Part shown: positions 1 through 8,553 of the stretch, one piece after another
How positions within the stretch are numbered: the first letter of the stretch is position 1
Layout of the letters: every line of letters begins with the position of its first letter
NCBI GenBank assembly: GCA_902625125.1
Contig: CACOAB010000008.1
Location: forward strand, 1-32,811
Direction of reading: 5' to 3'
Origin: an uncultured Pelagibacteraceae bacterium
GTDB lineage: Bacteria; Pseudomonadota; Alphaproteobacteria; Pelagibacterales; Pelagibacteraceae
Length of the DNA: 32,811 nucleotides
Translations under genes and position numbers: made by a program
Notes under the pieces: model-generated
Told to the model about the DNA's origin: nothing
The model's database searches: none
The model's input: the letters and a program-made list of their open reading frames with translations, nothing else

Positions 1-342
1 TTTAATAAGCGGTAAATGAGAAATAGTCTTTGTTTTTTTAATTTTTTCAAGCGATACAGGGTATTTTAGATGCTCTTGGAACCTAACCTGGACGGCTACA
101 AATCTTTTTTTTTTATCAGTTTTATCAATAAATGCCTCTTTAATTACCTTCACAATGCCCACAATTTCTTTTCCAATATTTGAATGATAAAAAAAACATA
201 AATCTCCTGTCTTCATTGCTTTTAAATTATTAGCTGCCTGATAATTTCTAACTCCGTCCCAAGCCGCCCCTTTTTTCCCAGCCCTCTTTTGTTGATCAAT
301 TGACCAAACGTCTGGCTCAGATTTCATTAACCAGTATTGCAT
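1..342 (-). CDS. EVE-domain protein, 3' end cut by window edge
   Basis: Reading the minus strand from the ATG at 342-340 gives 114 residues with no stop before the window edge, so the C-terminus is missing; the family is usually about 135-140 residues. The N-terminus MQYWLMKSEPDVWSID followed by WDGVRNYQA (about residues 33-41) and GDLCFFYHS (about 52-60) is the classic start of an EVE domain. That is a PUA-like fold thought to bind modified nucleobases in nucleic acids. The exact ligand of bacterial stand-alone EVE proteins is not settled, so I name no substrate. Its ATG shares one base with the tsaD stop codon (TAATG), so the two are almost certainly co-transcribed and translationally coupled. 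An EVE gene near tsaD is a common alphaproteobacterial arrangement. Confidence 0.88.
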   Translation of the reverse strand, partial: MQYWLMKSEPDVWSIDQQKRAGKKGAAWDGVRNYQAANNLKAMKTGDLCFFYHSNIGKEIVGIVKVIKEAFIDKTDKKKRFVAVQVRFQEHLKYPVSLEKIKKTKTISHLPLIK

Positions 343-1418
343 TATAATTTTAATCCAGGTCCTTTCATGTAGGGAGCATTTTCATCAAGAGGCCATCTTG
401 ATTTAGCTGTTATGTTAACATCATCAATCATATTTTTTTTAAACCTTTGTATACCTGCCCAAGCGATCATGGCAGCGTTATCACCACAAAACTTTGGATC
501 CGGGTAAATAGTTTCAAAACCTATTTCATCAGATAAAGATGATAAATTATTTCTTATTGTTTCGTTAGCCGCAACACCTCCAGCTACAATTAATTGAAAA
601 TTATCTTTCTGTGTTTTTTCTTTAAACATTTCAACAGCTACTTTGGTTTTTTTATAAAGTATTTTATTAATTGTGTTTTGAAAAGAGGCTGCTAAATTAT
701 ATTTTAACTTATCTTCTCCATTAATTTTCTTTGACTCTCTAAGAACTGCTGTTTTAAGACCAGCAAATGATAAATTGCAACCTGCTTTATTAATAATTGG
801 TTCAGGTAATTTAAAAAAATCTTTATCTCCCAATTTAGCAAATTTTTCAACACTAGGTCCTCCTGGATAACCTAGGTCTAACATTTTTGCTGTTTTATCA
901 AATGCTTCTCCTAAAGCATCATCAATTGTTGTTCCTAATTGCTCATAATTGTTTACATCTTTAACTATTAGAAACTGCGTGTGACCTCCTGAAATTAATA
1001 ATAATAAATATGGGAATTTAATTTTTTTCTCTAAGCCAGGACTTAACGCATGCCCTTCCAAATGATTTACTCCAACAAAAGGTTTATTAGAAAATGCAGC
1101 GATTGATTTACCAATATTTAATCCAACAGTTAAACAAACTATCAAACCGGGCCCAGCTGTGGCTGCAACACCGTCTAAATCTTCAATAGAAATTTTACTT
1201 TCTTTTAAAGTTGCATCAATAATGTACTCGATATTTTCTAGGTGAGCTCTAGCCGCTAACTCAGGTACAACACCACCAAATTTCTTATGTTCCTCTATTT
1301 GACTAGAAACTATGTTAGATAAAATATTTGCAGTTCCTTTGTCATTTTCTCTAACAACTGCTGCGGCTGTTTCATCGCAGCTAGTTTCAATCCCTAAAAA
1401 AGTTATTTTTTTTGCCAT
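342..1418 (-). CDS. tsaD: tRNA N6-threonylcarbamoyladenosine transferase TsaD
   Basis: 358 residues, the normal length for TsaD (formerly Gcp/YgjD). With TsaB and TsaE it transfers the threonylcarbamoyl group from TC-AMP to A37 of ANN-decoding tRNAs in the cytoplasm. The sequence opens with FLGIETSCDETAAAVV (ASKHA ATPase phosphate loop). It has the metal-binding HLEGH at 119-123, LLISGGHTQ near 140-150, GGVAANETIR in the C-terminal lobe and CGDNAAMIAWAG near the end, which carries the last metal-ligand Asp. It is divergent from hemC with only 56 bases between them, and is followed by the EVE gene with a one-base overlap. Nothing is unusual in length or motifs. tsaB and tsaE are not in this window. 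Confidence 0.97.
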   Translation of the reverse strand: MAKKITFLGIETSCDETAAAVVRENDKGTANILSNIVSSQIEEHKKFGGVVPELAARAHLENIEYIIDATLKESKISIEDLDGVAATAGPGLIVCLTVGLNIGKSIAAFSNKPFVGVNHLEGHALSPGLEKKIKFPYLLLLISGGHTQFLIVKDVNNYEQLGTTIDDALGEAFDKTAKMLDLGYPGGPSVEKFAKLGDKDFFKLPEPIINKAGCNLSFAGLKTAVLRESKKINGEDKLKYNLAASFQNTINKILYKKTKVAVEMFKEKTQKDNFQLIVAGGVAANETIRNNLSSLSDEIGFETIYPDPKFCGDNAAMIAWAGIQRFKKNMIDDVNITAKSRWPLDENAPYMKGPGLKL

Positions 1419-1446
1419 TATCTGTTTTAATTTTAAATAGTATAAT
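1419..1446 (+). promoter_or_regulatory. putative sigma-70 type promoter for hemC
   Basis: A perfect TATAAT lies at 1441-1446, 28 bases before the hemC ATG. A weak -35 match (TTATCT at 1418-1423) sits 17 bases upstream. In such AT-rich DNA a TATAAT hexamer is not strong evidence alone; the position in the short divergent tsaD/hemC gap is the main support. Confidence 0.35.
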
Positions 1447-1474
1447 TTAGTTCTTTCAAATATATAATCAGTTA

Positions 1475-2395
1475 ATGACTAAAATTACAATCGGAGCAAG
1501 AGGAAGTGAGCTATCAAAAGCCTATGTGAAAAAAGTAAAAAAGCTTCTTATTCAAAAAAATAAAGATTTAAAAGAAGAAGATATAAATTTTAAAGCTATT
1601 AAAACTTCTGGTGATATTCATCAAAATATAAAATTATCCGAACTAGGTGGTAAAAATCTTTTTTGTAAAGAAATCGAGGAAAATCTTTTAAAAAAAGAAA
1701 TAGATATAGCTGTCCATTCTTTAAAAGACATGGAGTCCATTGAAAATAGAGCTCTTATAATTGGAGCGTATATAAAGAGAAACGATTATAGAGATGTAAT
1801 TATAAGCAATACAATCAAAAATTTAGATGATCTAAAAAGAAAACTAGTTATTGGCTCAAGCTCAAGAAGAAGAGAGCTTCAACTTAAAAAAATAAACAAA
1901 GATATTTCAGTATTAAATATGAGAGGAAATATTGATACCAGGATTAAAAAACTTGAAGAAGGTAAATTAGATGGAATAATTTTGGCTGCTGCAGGAATTA
2001 AAAGTTTAAATTTAGAAAATAAGATAAGTTTATCGTTTAAAGTAGAAGAAGTTTTGCCTGCAGCAGGACAAGGCGTAATAGCTGTCCAATGTAATAAAAA
2101 TGATGATACAATTAAAAAATTTTTAAAAAACATAAACGATCAAGATACTGAAGTATGCGCAAAATCTGAACGTGCAATGCTCAAAGCTATCGGAGGTAAT
2201 TGTGAGACAGCAGTTGGGGGTTTAGCATTAATAGAAAATAACAATCTTAAATTAAGAGCACAATTATTTTCAGATGTAGGATCGAAAAGTTATGAATATG
2301 AATTGTCAGGTGAAATTAGTGAAGCAGTAAAAATTGGGAAATCAGTAGGAGAAGAATTATTGAAATTGGCTGGATCGGAATTTAAAAAAAAATGA
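1475..2395 (+). CDS. hemC: hydroxymethylbilane synthase (porphobilinogen deaminase)
   Basis: 306 residues, full length. It polymerises four porphobilinogen units into hydroxymethylbilane for haem and other tetrapyrroles, in the cytoplasm. Visible signatures are IGARGSELSKA (6-16) at the N-terminus, HSLKDM (81-86) with the catalytic Asp85, GSSSRRRELQL (127-137) and GNIDTR (151-156) for substrate carboxylate binding, PAAGQG (195-200), and the dipyrromethane cofactor Cys243 in AIGGNCETAVGG. The context around that Cys (GGNCETAVGG) departs from the more usual GG(S/C)CxxPI/VG but keeps the Cys. The gene overlaps hemD by four bases (ATGA), so the two consecutive enzymes are translationally coupled. 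The ATG was chosen because the family motif begins three codons later. Confidence 0.97.
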   Translation: MTKITIGARGSELSKAYVKKVKKLLIQKNKDLKEEDINFKAIKTSGDIHQNIKLSELGGKNLFCKEIEENLLKKEIDIAVHSLKDMESIENRALIIGAYIKRNDYRDVIISNTIKNLDDLKRKLVIGSSSRRRELQLKKINKDISVLNMRGNIDTRIKKLEEGKLDGIILAAAGIKSLNLENKISLSFKVEEVLPAAGQGVIAVQCNKNDDTIKKFLKNINDQDTEVCAKSERAMLKAIGGNCETAVGGLALIENNNLKLRAQLFSDVGSKSYEYELSGEISEAVKIGKSVGEELLKLAGSEFKKK

Positions 2396-3090
2396 ACATT
2401 TTAATTACTAGACCTCTTATAGACACTGAGGATTTAATGGGAAAGCTTTTCTCTCTTGGACATAAGATTGTTCATATCCCAACCTTAAAAATTTCAGCAG
2501 CGAATGTTATTTCGGTAGATGCAAAAAAATATGATGCGTTTGTTTTTACAAGTGCAAACGCTATAAGAAATTTAAAATTGATCAATCAAGATAATAATAA
2601 AATATGTTTTTGTGTTGGTGCGATTACTGAGAAAATTGTAAGACAAAAGGGATACAATAATACAATTTCTGCAGGAGGAACTGTAAACGCTTTAAAAAAT
2701 ATAATTTTAAATTCAGATCAAATCGATAAAAAAAAATCTATTGCTTATTTTTGTGGGGATTACATTTCATCAAATTTAGATATCGAACTTAAAAACGAGG
2801 GATTCCAGGTAGATAAAATAGTTAACTACACTTCTGAAAAAATTACCAATCTTAACGAAGAAAATAACAAAATAATCAAAAAACATCCTCCTGACATAAT
2901 TTTTATTTACTCTAAAAGAAGTGCTGAGAGCTTTATTGAAATAGTAAAAAAATACTCTCTTAATGGTCTAATGACAGAGTCTAGAGTATTATGTATAAGT
3001 GAAAAAGTTTTAAGTGTATTTAAAAATTCAGGATGGAAAAAATTGGAGGTTTTCCAACCAGGTGAAGAGTTAAGAAAACTAAAAAATTAA
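2392..3090 (+). CDS. hemD: uroporphyrinogen-III synthase
   Basis: 232 residues. HemD closes and isomerises ring D of hydroxymethylbilane to give uroporphyrinogen III. This family diverges strongly, so the call rests on the N-terminal ILITRPLIDTEDL, the following VFTSANAIRNL (the conserved FTSxNAV-type block), CFCVGAITEKIV, and IIFIYSKRSAESFIEIV in the second half, together with its position directly after hemC with an ATGA overlap. Both halves of the bilobed fold appear present and the length fits. In many alphaproteobacteria hemD is followed by a mitofilin-like (Mic60) gene; here the next gene, four bases downstream, is an MscS-type channel. Confidence 0.92.
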   Translation: MNILITRPLIDTEDLMGKLFSLGHKIVHIPTLKISAANVISVDAKKYDAFVFTSANAIRNLKLINQDNNKICFCVGAITEKIVRQKGYNNTISAGGTVNALKNIILNSDQIDKKKSIAYFCGDYISSNLDIELKNEGFQVDKIVNYTSEKITNLNEENNKIIKKHPPDIIFIYSKRSAESFIEIVKKYSLNGLMTESRVLCISEKVLSVFKNSGWKKLEVFQPGEELRKLKN

Positions 3091-3094
3091 AAAT

Positions 3095-4186
3095 ATGGAA
3101 GTATTGCAAAATTTTAAAAATTTATTTTTTGATGTGTGGAATAAAGGTATTTCAGGAATTAACATTTCAGAAATAATAATTGCACTACTGATTTTTTTAT
3201 TTTTTTTATTTTTGAGAGGTGTTTTTTCTAAGTTCGTGGTTAAAAGATTAGAAAATTACGTTTCAAAATCTACGAATAATTTTGACAACTCTCTTGTTTT
3301 TTCAATGGAAGGACCAGCAAAGTTCTTTCCAGTTGTTTTAGGATTTTTTGTTTCTACAAGTTATTTAACTGTTGAAACTCAAGCAGCAGAATTTTTAGAA
3401 ACTATTAATCGATCTTTAATAACCATTTTAATTTTTTGGACATTTCATCAAATCATTGGCCCCTTATCCGTGGTTATCAAATCAGTTGGTGGTTTACTTT
3501 CAAAAGATTTAATCAATTGGATTATAAAAGCCATAAAGGTTTTGATTTTTATTTTAGGAGCTGCAGCAGTACTAGAACTTTGGGGAATAAAAATTGGCCC
3601 CATCATTGCCGGTTTAGGTTTATTTGGTGTAGCGGTTGCACTTGGAGCTCAAGATTTATTCAAAAACTTAATTTCAGGCATACTAGTTTTAGTCGAGCGA
3701 AGATTTCAAGTTGGCGATTGGATTTACGTAGAGGGAGTAATTGAAGGAACCGTAGAAAGTATAGGTTTTAGGTCAACTGTAGTGAGAAGATTTGATAAAT
3801 CTCTCGCAACAATTCCAAATTTTCAATTTGCCGAAAATGCTGTGATTAATAATACTCAAACAACAAATAGAAGAATTAATTGGATGATTGGTTTGGAATA
3901 TCGAACTACTAGCGAACAATTAAAAAACATAAAGAGTGAAATTGAAGATTATATTAAAAAAAGCGACGACTTTGTTAAGTCTGGAGACACAATGCTATCT
4001 GTAAAAATAGATCAATTTGCTGCAAGCTCCATAGATATAAGACTAATTTGTTTTACAAAAACAAAGTACTTTCAAGAATGGCTTAATGTAAAAGATACTT
4101 TGGCCTTAGAAATAAAAAATATTGTTGAAAAAAATAAAGCTTCGTTTGCGTTCCCAAGTACATCGGTTTATGTGGAGAAAAATTGA
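3095..4186 (+). CDS. MscS-family mechanosensitive ion channel
   Basis: 363 residues. About five membrane segments can be seen (roughly 23-42, 76-93, 106-128, 142-163 and a pore-lining 168-195). The pore helix is Gly/Ala rich (IIAGLGLFGVAVALGAQDLF, 170-189), followed by NLISGILVLVERRFQVGDWI and VEGTVESIGFRSTVVRR-like beta-domain sequence, which is the MscS signature. A cytoplasmic C-terminal domain completes it. The family opens under membrane tension to release solutes during osmotic downshift; in a marine cell that would be protective. There are two more N-terminal helices than in E. coli MscS, as in many MscS-like proteins. It lies four bases after hemD and shares one base with yggT, in the same transcription unit. 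Confidence 0.92.
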   Translation: MEVLQNFKNLFFDVWNKGISGINISEIIIALLIFLFFLFLRGVFSKFVVKRLENYVSKSTNNFDNSLVFSMEGPAKFFPVVLGFFVSTSYLTVETQAAEFLETINRSLITILIFWTFHQIIGPLSVVIKSVGGLLSKDLINWIIKAIKVLIFILGAAAVLELWGIKIGPIIAGLGLFGVAVALGAQDLFKNLISGILVLVERRFQVGDWIYVEGVIEGTVESIGFRSTVVRRFDKSLATIPNFQFAENAVINNTQTTNRRINWMIGLEYRTTSEQLKNIKSEIEDYIKKSDDFVKSGDTMLSVKIDQFAASSIDIRLICFTKTKYFQEWLNVKDTLALEIKNIVEKNKASFAFPSTSVYVEKN

Positions 4187-4476
4187 TGAAATCAGTTTTA
4201 ATATTGTTTGATAATGTAATTACTCTTTATATATGGATACTGATCATCAACGCAGTTATAAGTTGGTTAGTTGCTTTTAACATTTTAAACACTGGAAACA
4301 GATTTGTTTATTCAGTTCTAGATTTCTCTTATAGGTTAACAGCCCCAGCTTTAAATTATATTAGACGGTTTTTACCTAATTTAGGTTCAATTGATATATC
4401 TCCAGTAATATTAATTTTAGCACTAATGTTTTTAAGAAATTTTATTTTTGAAATGTTTGCCCCAAGTTTATTTTAA
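4186..4476 (+). CDS. YggT-family membrane protein
   Basis: 96 residues with two hydrophobic segments (about 8-30 and 65-85) and the family signature in between: WILIINAVISWLVAFNI followed by RLTAPALNYIRRFLPNLG and IDISPVILILAL. YggT proteins are small integral membrane proteins of unclear function, linked by others to osmotic tolerance and membrane-associated processes. The frame also allows a TTG start at 4183, but the ATG at 4186 overlaps the mscS stop as TGATG and is the better choice. It is followed two bases later by folD. The association with an MscS channel is consistent with an osmotic role but does not prove it. Confidence 0.9.
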   Translation: MKSVLILFDNVITLYIWILIINAVISWLVAFNILNTGNRFVYSVLDFSYRLTAPALNYIRRFLPNLGSIDISPVILILALMFLRNFIFEMFAPSLF

Positions 4477-4478
4477 TA

Positions 4479-5315
4479 ATGATTATTGATGGAAAAAAAG
4501 AAGCGGAAATTTTGAAACAAGAGATTAAAAAAGAAATTGAGTCATTAAAATCTAAAAACAATAAAATCCCTGGATTAACCGTCATATTAATTGGTGATTT
4601 TGCGCCAAGTCAGATCTATGTCAAGAATAAAGAAAAAAGCGCCAAAGACGTCGGAATTAATTCTAATGTTATCAGATACCCAAAAGATGTATCAGAAAAA
4701 GAAGTTTTAAAAAAAATTGAAGATCTTAATAAAGACACAGAAGTTTCTGGTATACTAGTTCAGCTTCCTTTGCCTCCCCAAATTAATAAGGAAAAAATTA
4801 TTAATGCTATAAGCCCTAAAAAAGATGTAGATGGATTTCATCCTATGAATGTTGGCAACCTTTCCTCCGGTCATCATGCTTTAGTTCCTTGTACTCCTTT
4901 AGGATGTTTATATTTGATAAAAAAAGTTGAGAAAAATTTATCGGGTAAACATGCAGTTATAATCGGCAGATCAAATTTAAATGGTAAACCTATGGCTCAA
5001 TTACTTTTAAAAGAAAATTGTACAGTTACTGTTGTTCATTCGAAAACAAAAGATTTAAAAGAAGAATGTTTAAAAGCCGACATCTTAGTCGCGGCAGTAG
5101 GAGTGGCTAAATTAGTAAAAGAGGATTGGGTAAAAAAGAATTCAATAGTTATTGATGTAGGAATTAACAAAGAGGGTGATAAAATTGTTGGTGACGTTGA
5201 CTTTGATAGCATAAAAGAAAAATCTAAGGCTATAACTCCGGTACCAGGCGGGGTAGGGCCCATGACTATTGCTTGTTTATTAAAAAATACTTTAGAATGT
5301 TTTAAAGCTCATTAG
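4479..5315 (+). CDS. folD: bifunctional methylene-THF dehydrogenase / methenyl-THF cyclohydrolase
   Basis: 278 residues, standard FolD length. It interconverts 5,10-methylene-, methenyl- and 10-formyl-tetrahydrofolate using NADP, at the centre of one-carbon metabolism. Catalytic Tyr47 and Lys51 are in SQIYVKNKEKSA, followed by VQLPLPPQIN (94-103) and KDVDGFHPMNVG (115-126). The Rossmann part has IIGRSNLNGKPMAQLL (161-176), and the C-terminal signature is TPVPGGVGPMTIACL (253-267). SAR11 cells depend heavily on one-carbon and glycine chemistry, which makes FolD expected. The last 14 bases overlap the convergent gene on the minus strand, and no terminator hairpin is visible between them. Confidence 0.97.
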   Translation: MIIDGKKEAEILKQEIKKEIESLKSKNNKIPGLTVILIGDFAPSQIYVKNKEKSAKDVGINSNVIRYPKDVSEKEVLKKIEDLNKDTEVSGILVQLPLPPQINKEKIINAISPKKDVDGFHPMNVGNLSSGHHALVPCTPLGCLYLIKKVEKNLSGKHAVIIGRSNLNGKPMAQLLLKENCTVTVVHSKTKDLKEECLKADILVAAVGVAKLVKEDWVKKNSIVIDVGINKEGDKIVGDVDFDSIKEKSKAITPVPGGVGPMTIACLLKNTLECFKAH

Positions 5316-5688
5316 ACTTAGATTTATCAATTTTTAAGTATTTGCTATTTCTAAATCTAATTACCACAGTTGCTATAGCCACAATTAATATAGCAACTGA
5401 TATATAAATTAAATTAGTCGGGTCACTCTCTTTATCTTGTAATATAATAAATCGGGCTAAGGCTGTTATTGCAATCACTAAAGGATAAGTAATTCTAACT
5501 GCCCTTGTTTCCCAATAAGATCTTACTAATCCGATAACTTCTATGTAGATGAACATTAAAAGCAGGTCTGCTAATGCAATATCTCTATTCTCGTACATTT
5601 CTCTCATCTCTAAAAAGAAAGCAATGATCGTTGAGATTAGGACAACTACAACAGCAACTAATTGAATATTTCGAATCGAGTTGTTCAT
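5302..5688 (-). CDS. PsiE-like (phosphate-starvation-inducible E) membrane protein
   Basis: 128 residues with four predicted membrane segments (about 8-25, 41-60, 69-85 and 92-112). The middle reads LADLLLMFIYIEVIGLVRSYWE, then RITYPLVIAITALARFII, which matches the PsiE family (PF06146). Family members are small four-helix membrane proteins; E. coli psiE responds to phosphate and cAMP-CRP, but the molecular role is unknown. The C-terminus overlaps folD by 14 bases in convergent orientation. It lies 22 bases downstream of argG in the same direction, so it may be the last gene of the ialB-argG unit. No Pho box was identified. The family call is fairly firm; the function is not. Confidence 0.82.
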   Translation of the reverse strand: MNNSIRNIQLVAVVVVLISTIIAFFLEMREMYENRDIALADLLLMFIYIEVIGLVRSYWETRAVRITYPLVIAITALARFIILQDKESDPTNLIYISVAILIVAIATVVIRFRNSKYLKIDKSKSNEL

Positions 5689-5710
5689 CTAATAATATTG
5701 TATCAAAAAT

Positions 5711-6895
5711 TTAACCTTTATTTAACTGTTTAGAATGAAATTTAATAAAATTTTCGACTTTTGCCTTATTAAAGGTTTTATTTTCTTCAAAGGAAACTTT
5801 TTTCATTGAGTAAGCTCTGTTTTTTGTATTTCTTGAAAGAATTGTAATATTTCCCTTATACAAGCTTAAAACTATTTCGCCAGAAACCTGATTTCTTTTT
5901 TTATCAATAATTTTTTGAAGTTTAATTCTTTTTTTGGAAAACCAATACCCATTGTAAACTAATTCTGCAAACTCAGGCATAACTTTTTCTTTATCGTGGG
6001 CTGTTTTTTTATCTAAAGTCACTGACTCCATCGCTCTATGTGCAGCATATAACAAAGTTCCTCCAGGTGTTTCGTAAACGCCTCTTGATTTAATACCGAT
6101 AAATCTATTTTCAACAAGATCAACTCTACCGATACCATTTTTCCCAGCAAGAATATTCAATTTATCTAAAAGTTTATCAGGTCTTAATCTTTTTCCATTC
6201 ACAGCAACCGGATCACTATTTTTAAACGTAATTTTCACTTTTGTTTTTTTATTAGGAGCTTTTTCTGGTGAAACAGTTCTTTGAAAAATAAATTCTGGTG
6301 CAGAATTTTTTGGATTTTCTAAAACTTTACCCTCAGTAGAAGTATGAAAAATATTATCATCTACAGAGAAAGGTGGAGCACCTTTTTTGTCTTTAGGAAT
6401 TGGAATATTATTTTTTTTTGCATATTTAATTAAGTCTGCTCTAGATTGTAATTTCCACTCTCTCCAAGGTGCGATAGTTTTAATTTTTTTTCCACCAAAA
6501 AAAGCATAACCAAGTTCAAATCTAACTTGATCATTACCTTTACCTGTGGCTCCATGAGATACTGCGTAAGCCTTAAATTTTTTTGCAATGGCAATTTGTC
6601 TTTTAGCTATTAAAGGTCTAGCAATTGAAGTGCCAAGTAAATAAACACCCTCATAAACAGCATGTGCTCTAATCATTGGGAACACATAGTCTTTTACAAA
6701 GATATTTTTTAAATCTTCGATTATTATATTTTTAACTCCAAGGCGTTTTGCGTTAGTTATAATTTTTTTTTTATTAATTTCTTGACCAATGTCTGAAGTA
6801 TAAGCAATTATTTCTGCTCTATAATTTTCTTGCAACCATCTTAAAATAATCGAAGTATCTAATCCTCCTGAGTAGGCTAATACAATTTTTTTCAT
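5711..6895 (-). CDS. argG: argininosuccinate synthase
   Basis: 394 residues, typical of the bacterial type. It condenses citrulline with aspartate using ATP to give argininosuccinate in arginine synthesis. The N-type ATP pyrophosphatase P-loop is VLAYSGGLDTSIILRWL (5-21). Further signatures are YEGVYLLGTSIARPLIAK (81-98), GATGKGNDQVRFELGY (115-130), APPFSVDDN in the middle and GVYETPGGTLLYAAHRAME in the synthetase domain. The ATG directly abuts the TAG of the upstream ialB-like gene, so the two are read from one transcript. argH is not in the window. The insertions and the Lys-rich C-terminus are as expected for an AT-rich genome. Confidence 0.97.
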   Translation of the reverse strand: MKKIVLAYSGGLDTSIILRWLQENYRAEIIAYTSDIGQEINKKKIITNAKRLGVKNIIIEDLKNIFVKDYVFPMIRAHAVYEGVYLLGTSIARPLIAKRQIAIAKKFKAYAVSHGATGKGNDQVRFELGYAFFGGKKIKTIAPWREWKLQSRADLIKYAKKNNIPIPKDKKGAPPFSVDDNIFHTSTEGKVLENPKNSAPEFIFQRTVSPEKAPNKKTKVKITFKNSDPVAVNGKRLRPDKLLDKLNILAGKNGIGRVDLVENRFIGIKSRGVYETPGGTLLYAAHRAMESVTLDKKTAHDKEKVMPEFAELVYNGYWFSKKRIKLQKIIDKKRNQVSGEIVLSLYKGNITILSRNTKNRAYSMKKVSFEENKTFNKAKVENFIKFHSKQLNKG

Positions 6896-7396
6896 CTAGC
6901 CGCAGGTTTTTTTCGCAGTGTTATATGCTTTTGTAAATCCCATCATTGAATAATGATCAGTAGTTTCAGCACCTTTTGTTGTTCTAGCTTTAACAATAAG
7001 ATTTGTTGCTCTTTTCATTAATTTAATAAAATTTTTTTCCTCTTGATTATCTAGTAGCCAAGCGAAATTTTTTTGTGAGAAAAAAGAATACCTTTTTTTT
7101 CCTGAGCTAGCAGTAACAGTAGAGCTTTTATAATCGTGACCGCTTGTAACGCTTACTTCATCTTTAATTTTTTCACCAGGTCTAAACGTTACAAACAACT
7201 TAGATTGTTCCCTCTGAATCGCCCCCGGAGCTCTCTTTGTAGGAACAGTTTGAGCAAAACAAATTTTACCTTTATCTGTTTCTGCAACAAAACTCTCCCA
7301 ATTTTTGTATTTACCGGTTGACCGAGGTGTATTGGCAAAAGCCGTAAAAGAAAAGATTGTAAGAATAATTATAATAAAAATTTTATTGATCATCAT
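6896..7396 (-). CDS. IalB-family (invasion-associated locus B) periplasmic protein
   Basis: 166 residues with a clear Sec signal peptide (hydrophobic core IIIILTIFSFTAFA, cleavage likely after Ala21 before NTPRST). The mature part has WESFVAETDKGKICFAQTVP, then LFVTFRPGEKIKDEVSVTSG, SSGKKRYSFFSQKNFAWL and a C-terminal TTDHYSMMGFTKAYNTAKKTCG. This is the layout of the IalB family (PF06776), widespread in alphaproteobacteria. The name comes from Bartonella, but in free-living bacteria the function is unknown, and nothing here suggests invasion of host cells. Cys46 and Cys165 could form a periplasmic disulfide. The gene stops directly before the argG ATG. Confidence 0.85.
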   Translation of the reverse strand: MMINKIFIIIILTIFSFTAFANTPRSTGKYKNWESFVAETDKGKICFAQTVPTKRAPGAIQREQSKLFVTFRPGEKIKDEVSVTSGHDYKSSTVTASSGKKRYSFFSQKNFAWLLDNQEEKNFIKLMKRATNLIVKARTTKGAETTDHYSMMGFTKAYNTAKKTCG

Positions 7397-7437
7397 AGAT
7401 CGTTTTTATACTAAATTAATCTGATTTCAACGCTCGA

Positions 7438-8475
7438 TTAAGGTGATGGATTAGGGTTGTAGTTATGGATTTCATTTACTTTATCCATCATCTCATCCGT
7501 AAATTCTATATTAATACTTTCAACATTCTCCTTTAGTTGATCCATTGTGGTTGCTCCAATAATATTACTTGTTACAAATGGTCTTGAGTTAACAAAGGAT
7601 TGAGCTAGCTGAACCATTGTTAAGTTTAAATCTTTAGCAAGTTTAAAATATCTATCATAGGCCTTCATAGCTAAAGGATTTAAATGTCTCTCCCAACCTT
7701 TGAAGAGTGCCATTCTTGAATCTTTAGGCATTTTACCATTCCTATATTTTCCAGATAATCCTCCAGCTGCAAGAGGATAATAAACGAGCAAGCCACATTT
7801 CTCTCTAATAGAAATTTCTGACATACCTATTTCATAAGTTCTGTTGACTAAGTTATATGGATTTTGCACTGACATCATCCTTGGAGCGCCTTTATTTTTT
7901 GCGATTTCAAGATACCTAGATAATCCATAGGGTGTTTCATTTGACATACCGATATGTCTAATCTTTCCACTCTTTATATATTTTTCCAAAGCTTCGAGTA
8001 TACTTTCAAAACTATTCCAATTTCCCTCTTTATTATTGAAAAGGTAGTCTCTTCTTCCGAAAAAATTTGTAGAACGTTCAGGCCAATGTAATTGATATAA
8101 ATCAATATAATCTGTTTTTAATCTTTTTAAGCTGCCATCAATAGCTTCACCAATTTTCTTTTCATCAAAATTATTACCTCCACCTCTTATCCAGCCACAT
8201 CCTGGCCCAGCAACTTTAGAAGCTAAAATAATTTTATCTCTATTTTTTCTTTTTTCGAACCAATTACCAATCATTATCTCTGTTTTACCGTAAGAGTCTG
8301 AAGTTGGTGGCACAGAGTAAATTTCCGCAGTATCAAAAAAGTTTATTCCTTGCGATACCGCATAGTCCATCTGCTCGAAAGCATCTATTTCAGTATTCTG
8401 AGTTCCCCATGTCATTGTGCCGAGGCAAATTAAACTTACATCAATATCTGTGGTTCCAAGTTTTCTATATTTCAT
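7438..8475 (-). CDS. aldo/keto reductase, Tas-like
   Basis: 345 residues forming one AKR barrel. The catalytic tetrad is visible: Asp48 and Tyr53 in INFFDTAEIYSVPP, Lys87 in ILASKVAGPG, and His130 in DLYQLHWPERS. The extended sequence between the Tyr and the Lys (TSDSYGKTEIMIGNWF) and the FGRR insertion after LHWPERS are typical of the Tas/YajO-like subfamily. NADPH binding is suggested by the C-terminal NIIGATTMDQLKENVESI. Substrates of this subfamily are generally not known; small aldehydes and ketones are likely. It is divergent from the BI-1-like gene across 78 bases. I do not assign a physiological substrate. Confidence 0.92.
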   Translation of the reverse strand: MKYRKLGTTDIDVSLICLGTMTWGTQNTEIDAFEQMDYAVSQGINFFDTAEIYSVPPTSDSYGKTEIMIGNWFEKRKNRDKIILASKVAGPGCGWIRGGGNNFDEKKIGEAIDGSLKRLKTDYIDLYQLHWPERSTNFFGRRDYLFNNKEGNWNSFESILEALEKYIKSGKIRHIGMSNETPYGLSRYLEIAKNKGAPRMMSVQNPYNLVNRTYEIGMSEISIREKCGLLVYYPLAAGGLSGKYRNGKMPKDSRMALFKGWERHLNPLAMKAYDRYFKLAKDLNLTMVQLAQSFVNSRPFVTSNIIGATTMDQLKENVESINIEFTDEMMDKVNEIHNYNPNPSP

Positions 8476-8553
8476 AAAAATTAATATTTATGGCTCATTT
8501 TTAGGTCAATTTTTGACTATTGAAAAGTTTTTAAAAAAACATATATATGTCGT

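Noticed and set aside
8505-8517. GTCAA-N3-TTGAC inverted repeat between the aldo/keto reductase and BI-1 genes
   Set aside because: Five-base arms are too short to be meaningful, and the TTGACT has no well-spaced -10 partner.
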